Source: Hahella chejuensis KCTC 2396 (GTDB taxonomy: Bacteria > Pseudomonadota > Gammaproteobacteria > Pseudomonadales > Oleiphilaceae). From it: a stretch of DNA of 64,000 bases. A model generated the notes under the pieces. The model was not told the origin of the DNA and searched no databases. It saw only the letters and a list, made by a program, of their open reading frames with translations. A program made the translations under genes and the position numbers. Of this stretch, positions 1-7,300 are shown piece by piece (position 1 is the stretch's first letter; every line of letters begins with the position of its first letter). Location of the stretch: positions 3,626,501 through 3,690,500 of the forward strand of contig NC_007645.1 in NCBI RefSeq assembly GCF_000012985.1, read 5' to 3'.

Positions 1-1299
1 AGGAGCGGCCTGAGATTGCGTCTCTCTCGCTGGAGCCTCCCTGTCCCCGCGCAATGCCGCCATTCCCTCTGCTGCGCCGTCGTAGATCACCAGATGGCGC
101 TCTCCCGTGACCAAGGCGGATAGCATGCGCTCACAGGCGGGGCCAGGCTCCATGGGACGCAGTGCTGATCCGTCGGTCATCTGCATGCCCTGAGAGCGCC
201 ACAGGCCCCAGGCGAAGCTATACCAGTTGGGCAATTGCTCCGACGCCAGTTCGACGAACTCATTGGCCGCCCCATAGGCGCATTGCCCAATGTTGCCGAG
301 CGTCGCCGTCAGGGAACTGAAGTTGACCACGTACTGGGGTCGGTAATCCTGCTGCAACGCCGCCAGATTCAACACCACGCCGACTTTGGCGAGCAAGGTC
401 CGGTGCAGGCGCTCCGCGCTCAGGTTATGAAAAAGACAATCGTCCAGCGTTCCCGCCAGATTGAACACCGCCTTGATCGGACCGAATCCTTGCTCGATAT
501 GAGTGAAAGCCGCTTTCAGCACGCCATAGTCCGTGGCGTCGACGCGCAGGTAACTTTTCACGCCATACGCCTTCAAAGTCTGCGTCAAGGCGGCGTCAGG
601 CGCTTTGCGGCCCAGTACGAATAAATTCAGGCGACGGGAAGACTGCAGCACGCGAATCAGTTCCTGACCCACGCCGCCGGCGCCGCCGATCAGCACAATA
701 TTGTCGCCGTCGTTGAACGGGGTTTGACTCGCATCGCCCTGCCCCGCGGCGATCCAGGACTCCGTGCGCAGGCCCGACTCGTCAAAGCGCAGGCGGCGTC
801 CCGGCCAGGCGAGCGCGGCGGCGATGCGGCCTGATAACGATGCGCCAACAGGACCGGAGGGAATGCGTGCGGAAGTGAAGACGCAACGGGGCATTTCCAG
901 ACAGGCGGAACGGGCCAGCCCGTCGAATAATGCACTGAGCGCATCGGATTGCGAATGGAACGACAGCAGGCGCATCTGGCGATTCTGAGCGAATACCCAG
1001 CGCAGCAACTCAAGGCTGCGACGGCTATGGGACATCCAGCTCCCCTGAGTCAGCGAGGCCACAGCCTGATTGCGTCCGGCAATCACTGCAACAATATCCC
1101 GACCGCCGTCGATCCGGGCCAATTCAGCCTGCATGGCCGCCTCATCCGCGACCTGATCCAGGCGCAAAACCGCCGCGCCCATATGGCGTGCGGCCTCCGC
1201 CGCCTCGGCGCTGTCCGTCGCCAGCAGCACTCGCTCCGCTTGAATTTCGCCGAAGGGAGGCGCGGCGACCTCCGTCAATTGCCGTCTTAATATTTCCAT
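1..1299 (-). CDS. PKS, ketoreductase-starting, 3' part outside window
   Basis: The frame is open from the ATG at 1299 to the left edge, so at least 433 residues are seen and the C-terminus is missing. A complete ketoreductase domain is visible: a degenerate N-terminal structural half, the NADPH-binding motif GGAGGVGQ near residue 203, and the catalytic Ser-Tyr-Asn in NFSSL (about 325) and CAYGAAN (about 341). Known role of such domains: reduction of a beta-ketoacyl group on an ACP. The gene is the last one seen in the minus-strand biosynthetic operon, 119 bp after the isochorismatase-like gene. Starting with a KR means it completes a module whose KS-DH lies at the end of the 1911-residue PKS, so the module is split across polypeptides. 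In the lankacidin system this would correspond to LkcF (from memory). ACP and KS domains are expected beyond the edge. Confidence 0.88.
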   Translation of the reverse strand, partial: MEILRRQLTEVAAPPFGEIQAERVLLATDSAEAAEAARHMGAAVLRLDQVADEAAMQAELARIDGGRDIVAVIAGRNQAVASLTQGSWMSHSRRSLELLRWVFAQNRQMRLLSFHSQSDALSALFDGLARSACLEMPRCVFTSARIPSGPVGASLSGRIAAALAWPGRRLRFDESGLRTESWIAAGQGDASQTPFNDGDNIVLIGGAGGVGQELIRVLQSSRRLNLFVLGRKAPDAALTQTLKAYGVKSYLRVDATDYGVLKAAFTHIEQGFGPIKAVFNLAGTLDDCLFHNLSAERLHRTLLAKVGVVLNLAALQQDYRPQYVVNFSSLTATLGNIGQCAYGAANEFVELASEQLPNWYSFAWGLWRSQGMQMTDGSALRPMEPGPACERMLSALVTGERHLVIYDGAAEGMAALRGDREAPARETQSQAAP

Positions 1300-1418
1300 T
1301 CAAACACCACTGTAAATATGCGTTGAGTCTTCCGTGTTGCTGCGCCGAAGCCTTCTACAGCCAAACCATCCCCATAGCGCCGCCAGCGACGCTATGTTTT
1401 CGCCCACAGCCGGCGCGA

Positions 1419-1973
1419 TTAACGAATGTAGCGCCCGTCCAGATATTTCATCGCCAGATCCAGATAATTGGGGTATTCGGAATGCCGGATCAGCTCGAAA
1501 AAGAACATTTCCCGAGTGATCAGCTGCACGCTGTTTTGTTCAAGGCGCCGCAACGCCGCCTCGTGATCGGTGCGCGAACGCGCGGAGCAGGTGTCCGCCA
1601 GCACAAACACCTCTTTGCCCTGGGCTTTTAAGCGCAGCGCAGATTGCAACAGGCAGACGTGGGTTTCCGCTCCCGCCAGCACGTAATGATCGCGTCTGGC
1701 GGCCTCCACAGAATGGGCGACGGCCTGTTCCTGCATGAAATCGAAGTGGGTTTTCTCCAGATATTCCGCGCCTTTCGCCACCTCGGTCAGAGATTGCGAC
1801 AGCTTGCCGAGCTTTTTGTGCTCGATGATCTGGGTGGGAACCTGCAGATCGCAACACATGTCCGCCAGCCAGCGGCAGTCGTTCAATAACTGGGTGCCGT
1901 TTTGCAGCAGCGGTATCAATTCCAGCTGCATGTTGAAAATAACCACGGAAGCTTTGTCTTTTTGTAACAACAT
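1419..1973 (-). CDS. isochorismatase-family (cysteine hydrolase fold) protein
   Basis: 184 residues, the usual length for the YcaC/nicotinamidase-like cysteine hydrolases. The family triad is Asp-Lys-Cys. Lys74 (EKTHFDF) and the nucleophile Cys107 (GAETHVC) are present, but the Asp normally found in the first strand (DMQ or DVQ) is Asn14 here (FNMQ). Family members cleave C-O or C-N bonds of small substrates. Whether this one is catalytically normal is uncertain. It lies between the amine oxidase and the downstream PKS in the same operon. An isochorismatase-like gene also occurs in lankacidin-type clusters (from memory), which suggests a biosynthetic or tailoring role rather than siderophore metabolism. 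Confidence 0.85.
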   Translation of the reverse strand: MLLQKDKASVVIFNMQLELIPLLQNGTQLLNDCRWLADMCCDLQVPTQIIEHKKLGKLSQSLTEVAKGAEYLEKTHFDFMQEQAVAHSVEAARRDHYVLAGAETHVCLLQSALRLKAQGKEVFVLADTCSARSRTDHEAALRRLEQNSVQLITREMFFFELIRHSEYPNYLDLAMKYLDGRYIR

Positions 1974-2005
1974 CGTCTGATTCCTTTTAAACCCGTTTGA
2001 TTCCG

Positions 2006-2145
2006 TTAAACCATTAAGTCTTTGATGAATTTGTGGGATTGCTCTTTGTGAAGGGATAGCGCCTTGGCCGTCTTGAAGATCAGGTCGCCAACCCAGGAGG
2101 CGAATTTTTCCCCCGGCTTGTTGACGCCCATGATGTCCTGATCAC
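2006..2145 (-). other. displaced C-terminal coding segment of the amine oxidase
   Basis: The frame that ends at 2006 encodes QDIMGVNKPGEKFASWVGDL and a further lysine-rich helix ending KFIKDLMV. This continues naturally from the ...YVQFKVI that precedes the stop-bound tail of the amine oxidase frame; related FAD amine oxidases, as I recall them, have a YPF..D...A..QF..I..IM tail. The shift needed lies at about 2140-2152. An internal ATG (MGVNKPG) could start a 41-residue peptide, but no clear ribosome site supports that. The segment is best read as the true C-terminus separated by a one-base indel, a sequencing error or a programmed shift. Confidence 0.6.
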
Positions 2146-3423
2146 TTTGAACTGTACGTAGGCCAGCGTGTTGTCCCGATAGGGATAGGCGGCGCCCAGC
2201 CGATCCGCGATCACCATCGCCGAGACAATGGCGCCTTCGTGTCCGGTCAGGCTGGTGTCGGTTCCGCAGAACCAAAGATTATTAACGCCCTGAATCTCTT
2301 TGATGCGGGTCTTGCGATAGAAGTCCACGGGCCTGAGCTTGGGCAGCTTCCATGATCTTTCGCAGGCGATGCGCTCCGGTTTGATCTCCGCTTTCGGATC
2401 GAAAGTGACCAATAGCGGCTTGTCCACGCCCCGATACGGCGGCAGCGCGTTATTGACCCGGGTCAGCGTGCCGAATTGCGCCTCCGGGGCCGTAATATCG
2501 AAGCTGTCCGGCATTTTGAACTGACAGTAGAGACCCTCGCCCTGGGCGCTGATCCAGCTCTCGTCATGATGCAGGTAACTCTTCACGGGAACATGTTCGA
2601 AGCCGCCTAAAATCTCCTGATAGACGGTTTCCGTGGTGGCCAGCATCGATAAAGTCACATCCGCATGAGTAGCGAATATCACCTGGTCGAAACGCTGACT
2701 CTTGCCGTTGAACTCCACGGTGACGCCCGAGGCGGACGGGGTCACGCGCTGCACCGGCGTATTCAGTTTCACCCGGTCGCCCAGTTCCTGCGCGATGCAT
2801 TTCAGGTAGCCGTTTATCCCGCCTTTGGCTTTACGCCAGTAACCCGGCGAAAAGAACGACAGCAGATTCATGTTGAAGGAAATAGCGACGTACATCAGCG
2901 TATAGTCCAGGGACGGCGCGTTGCAACCCGAATAGACGGTCATCAGCGGCGCCAGCGCCTGATGTTTGAACGCCTCCGAATAGCCGTTTGCGTCCAGATA
3001 CTGGCCGATGCTCATTTTCTTGTAACGCTCATCCCCGGAACTGAGCACGGCGGCCATGTCCAGATGAAAGCGGTCAAACTCCTGCAACAGCTCCGCGCCT
3101 AACTCGCCTTTGCCGTTGAGATTGTTCCAGAACCGCCCTTCCCCGGGAAAATCCACGTGCATGGTCAGCGGGGCCACATAACTGTCGACGCCGAAATGCG
3201 TCAGCAACGCGCATAAGTTAGGAGACAGGCGCTCATTGAAATACTCCACGCCCATGTCGATATACTGCGTTCCCGTCTCGGTTGCGACAGGGTGACTGTA
3301 GGCGTGTCCGCCCAGATAGTCGCTGGCTTCGAACAGGGTGACCTGATTGTCTTTACTGAGCAGCCACGCGGCCATTGCGCCTGCGCCGCCCCCGCCGATC
3401 ACGGCGATGTTGCTTCCTTTCAT
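2080..3423 (-). CDS. FAD-dependent amine oxidase, LkcE-like macrocyclase candidate
   Basis: 447 residues as read. The N-terminus has the Rossmann FAD motif GGGGAGAMAA (about residues 10-19) followed by the acidic FEAS strand end and GGHA, typical of flavin monoamine oxidase/phytoene desaturase-like enzymes. The C-terminal FAD-contacting motif is present (WFCGTDTSLTGHEGA). It sits 18 bp after the acyltransferase gene in the PKS operon. In lankacidin biosynthesis the homologous flavoenzyme LkcE oxidises the amide/amine of the linear chain and drives an intramolecular Mannich-type ring closure, so the same role is inferred here. The last 13 residues (RTSWASTSRGKNS...) look non-native: the expected tail continues in another frame to 2006. 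The residues lost are not in the FAD site, so the protein may still work. Confidence 0.85.
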   Translation of the reverse strand: MKGSNIAVIGGGGAGAMAAWLLSKDNQVTLFEASDYLGGHAYSHPVATETGTQYIDMGVEYFNERLSPNLCALLTHFGVDSYVAPLTMHVDFPGEGRFWNNLNGKGELGAELLQEFDRFHLDMAAVLSSGDERYKKMSIGQYLDANGYSEAFKHQALAPLMTVYSGCNAPSLDYTLMYVAISFNMNLLSFFSPGYWRKAKGGINGYLKCIAQELGDRVKLNTPVQRVTPSASGVTVEFNGKSQRFDQVIFATHADVTLSMLATTETVYQEILGGFEHVPVKSYLHHDESWISAQGEGLYCQFKMPDSFDITAPEAQFGTLTRVNNALPPYRGVDKPLLVTFDPKAEIKPERIACERSWKLPKLRPVDFYRKTRIKEIQGVNNLWFCGTDTSLTGHEGAIVSAMVIADRLGAAYPYRDNTLAYVQFKVIRTSWASTSRGKNSPPGLAT

Positions 3424-3441
3424 CTTGTTTACCTCTATGCG

Positions 3442-4323
3442 TTAAGCCTGTGCGGGGGGGGCGACCGCATGCTGAATTTTTCCCTGCAGGTTGGTGAGCA
3501 CCCGTCCCGGCCCCAATTCGACAAAACGCGCCTGCGGGTAGCGCCGCAACAGGCTCTGAATGGTCAGCGACCAGCGCACGGGTTTTACCAGCTGAAAAGC
3601 CATTTCTTCGATGAGGTGCTCGCCGCCAATGGGGTCGCCACTGGTGCTGGAAATCACCGTCTTCTGCGGCGCTTTCAACTCAAGGCCCAGCAAAAAGTCG
3701 GTGAGCTGCACCCGGCAGGGCTCCATGTAGCGGGAATGAAACGCCCCGCTGACCGGCAACGGCACACAGCGCAGCCCGTCCTTTTCCAGCAGCGGAGATA
3801 GCCGCCGCATGCGCTCTTCCCTGCCGCTCAACACCACTTGCCCCGGCGCGTTGTCGTTCGCCACATCCACATCGAAACAATCAAGCTGGATCAGCTTTTC
3901 TCTTAACCTGTCGGCGCTGACGCCCAGCACCGCCAACATGCCGCCGCCACGGATGGCCTGCATCAGCTCTCCGCGTCTGGCGACAATGCGAAGCCCGGTC
4001 ATCAGGTCAAACACGCCGGCCGCGAACAGGGCCGGAAACAGCCCCAGGCTGTGTCCGAGCAAACAACTGTCATGGGGGTCATGAACGCTTCGGCCGGCCT
4101 GACTCAGGTGGTCCAGGTAGGTCAGACAGCACACAAAGTACAGCGCCGGCTGCGTATAGGCGGTCTGGTTCAAGCGCCCTTCCCGGTCCTGCAGACACAA
4201 TTCGGTGAGGGAGTAACCCAGGACCGCTTCCGCATCCTGACACTGGGTCGGGTAGCGCTCGAACACGTCTTTTCCCATGCCCGGATGTTGCGATCCCTGG
4301 CCGGGAAACATCAGTATTTCCAT
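3442..4323 (-). CDS. discrete malonyl-CoA:ACP acyltransferase (trans-AT)
   Basis: 293 residues, FabD fold. The N-terminal PGQGSQ motif, the nucleophile in GHSLG (about residue 92), the conserved Arg in VARRGELM and the catalytic His in GAFHSRYM are all present. The F in the AFHS motif is the malonyl-type signature. Because none of the PKS proteins in the window carries an AT, this stand-alone enzyme should load malonyl units onto their ACPs in trans. It lies 60 bp after the large PKS and 18 bp before the amine oxidase, and corresponds in position to LkcD of the lankacidin cluster. Confidence 0.93.
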   Translation of the reverse strand: MEILMFPGQGSQHPGMGKDVFERYPTQCQDAEAVLGYSLTELCLQDREGRLNQTAYTQPALYFVCCLTYLDHLSQAGRSVHDPHDSCLLGHSLGLFPALFAAGVFDLMTGLRIVARRGELMQAIRGGGMLAVLGVSADRLREKLIQLDCFDVDVANDNAPGQVVLSGREERMRRLSPLLEKDGLRCVPLPVSGAFHSRYMEPCRVQLTDFLLGLELKAPQKTVISSTSGDPIGGEHLIEEMAFQLVKPVRWSLTIQSLLRRYPQARFVELGPGRVLTNLQGKIQHAVAPPAQA

Positions 4324-4383
4324 GGTTTCAACACTTCCATCGTTGTGGTTTATCAGACTGTTTCACTGTCGTTCCGGGCGGCC

Positions 4384-7300
4384 TCAGCTCAGGTCAAAGA
4401 CTTCAAACCGGGGCTCTGGCCGCACTTGCCGGGGTCGCGTATCGACATCGTCCTCCGTGTGCGGACGCGCCACGACAGACACCATGTCTTCGAGCATGAT
4501 CAGCACGTCTCCGCGCCTGTCGGTGAAGTAGAAATCAAAGCGTCGGGCTTTACTGGCCTGAGCGCTGGTTTTCTCCAGGCAATAGGCATACACGGCTTCA
4601 TTGTCCGGCAACCGGTTGACCGCCAAACGCCCCAGGTGATAGGGCATAAAGACGGCTTTCTCGCCGCCGCCGTTATTTGCGGTAGCGCCCTCCGGCGCCA
4701 GAATCGCCAGTTGCAGGCCGGCGTCCAGCAGTGCGGGAGACACCAGCTGTCCCCAGTCGTGATCGACCTGTAAAAAGGCTCTGACCAGGCCCGGTCTGAT
4801 GTGCGCCCAGCGAATGCCCTGCAGCGGCTGACCATAGTCATAACCGCGCTGCTTGAAGCCCGCATAGATTTCCGCCTGAGACCGGCGCGGAGCGTTGTCT
4901 GTCTCCATCGCCTGTAAAGGGTTTTCCATGCCCAGACGCGCCAGTACGGCGGAGATATTTTGCGGAGCGCTGACGTCCTGGGTTCGTTCCGCACTGCAAT
5001 ACTGGGTAAAGCCGCCGCGTCCGACGAAAAGCGTGCGGCCGCCCTCCTCAATCACCTCCACCTTGTGCGGATCGGTGATCATGTCTTTCCACATAATGTT
5101 GACGAAGCCGCCTTCATCGGCGTTTTCGCACAGGGTCGACAAAGTCCAGGCGGCGGGCGCCATGGTGCGACCGTTAATGCGGTGAGCCTGCGTCAACGAG
5201 TGGAAGCCCTTGAAGTTGGATTCAACAGAGTCAATCCAGTGACGGTGGCGAATAAACACATACTCCGGGACCGCCGCCAGCCGCCGCTGCGGGTAGAAAT
5301 CGCGCCAGGGCAAATCGTTTCCGGCTTCGTACAGGGCGGCGACGCTTTCCGCGTTGTCGCGGGTCAGTTGTTGTGGGGACGCTTGTTGCGCTTGTCCCGA
5401 TGTCTCTTTCTGTGACGCGACGCCTGTCATTTGCAGATCCCGTCCCAGTTGTTGAATCAGATCAGCCTGATCGCGACACACCAGAGCGCGGCGGAAGCGC
5501 TCGTGATCCCGCGCGCACGCCAGCGTATACGCCAGCGCGTCCATATCCACCCGCCGTCCCTGCAGCCACTCGCGCAGGCCGTCCAGGGTCTGTTGCAGTC
5601 CTGCGCTGCTGTGATGGGACAGCGGAATGACATAAGTCTCTGGTTGGGGTGCGCTCTGCGCAGCGTCGCTCAGGGTTCGCGCCTGCGCCACGCCCTGAAT
5701 CACTACATGGGCGTTGCCGCCGCCGGCGCCGAAGGAGCTGACCGCTGACACTCTGGGCGCCGCGGCGTCCCATGCGCGCCGCTCTCTGTTCAACTGAAAC
5801 GGAGTCTGAGTGAAATCCAGATGGGGATTGAGTTGCTCCGCGTGCAGTGAGGGAACCCACTCGCCGTGATGCATTTGCAGAACGGCTTTTAGCACGCCGC
5901 AAAGACCCGCCGCCGATTCCAGATGCCCCACGTTCGATTTGACCGACCCCAGACGAATACTCTGGGGCGCGGCCGCCCCGTAGCTTTTGCTTAACGCGCG
6001 CAGTTCGATGGGGTCGCCCAGCTCCGTGCCGGTGCCATGCGCCTCCACATAGCCCACCTCCTGGGCGGATACGCCGGCGGCTCGCAGCGCTTTGCCGATC
6101 AACGCCGCCTGAGCCTCCGGATTGGGCGCGGTATAGCCGTTGGAGCGGCCGCCGGCGTTGATGGCGGAGCCTTTGATGAAGGCGTAAACGCGATCATTGT
6201 CGCGCATGGCGTCTTGCGCCCGTTTCATCACCAGACAGACCACGCCTTCGCCATCGACAAATCCGTCCGCATTGGCGCCGAAAGGCTTGCATTGTTCGCT
6301 GCGGGACAGCATATGCAGACCGCATAGCTGCTCGTAGTGCCGGGGATGGGTAATGAGATTCACGCCGCCCACTACCGCCTGTTCGCAGTCGCCGTTTTTC
6401 AATGCCTGACAGGCCAGGTGCAATGCGGTGAGCGAAGCGGAACACGCCGTATCCACCGCCATGCTGGGACCGCGCCAGTCAAAGAAGTAGGACGCGCGAT
6501 TCGCCATCGACCAGAACAGCGAGGTCGCCGGCGCAGTGGTCGTTTGAACTGGGGTGTGCCAGGCGTAATCGCCGTTCATCACCCCCACGAACACCGCGGT
6601 GTCGCTGCCCGCCCACTGCCTGCGGGTATAACCTGCGTCCAGCATTGAGCGGTAAGTCTGTTCCAGCATGATCCGCTCTTGCGGGTCCATTCGCGCGGCT
6701 TCGTTGGGCGTCAGATTGAAAAACACATGATCGAAGGCGTCCACGTCGTCAATAAACGCGCCGCGATTGGTGTAGCTGCCGCGACCATTAAGAGGCGTCT
6801 CCGTGAGGAATCCCTCCTGCTTCCAGCGCTCCGCCGGAATCACATCGGTGCAGTCTCGACCCTGGCGCAGATTGTCCCAGAAACGCGCCACATCCTGCGC
6901 CTTGGGTAATCGCGCCGACATGCCGATAATGGCGATGTCGCCAGGACGCCATAACGACGCTGCTGGATCGACAGGGGATAGCTGCGCATCTGGATCACTA
7001 TGATCGTCGGGATACTCACCGGTCTCCGAGACCGGCGCAGACGCGCTGTCAGCCCCCGCCTCGTCTGAGGACGCCGTCGCTACAGTAGTCGCCAGGTATT
7101 CCGCCAGTTGGCGCAGGCTGGGATATTCGAACAGCACTGTGGCGGGCAGATAACCGAATATCTCCTTCAATGGCCGAATCAGCTCCAGCGAAATAATGGA
7201 GTCAACGCCGTACTCCTGAAACGGCGTGTCCGCCTCCACGTCCTCCGGCTCCATCATCATGGTGTCCGCAATGACCGCGCGAACCTGATTCATGATTTCC

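Noticed and set aside
4051-4773. Open plus-strand frame of 240 codons opposite the acyltransferase and PKS genes
   Set aside because: Mirror of GC-rich genes on the minus strand; no ribosome site or family similarity.
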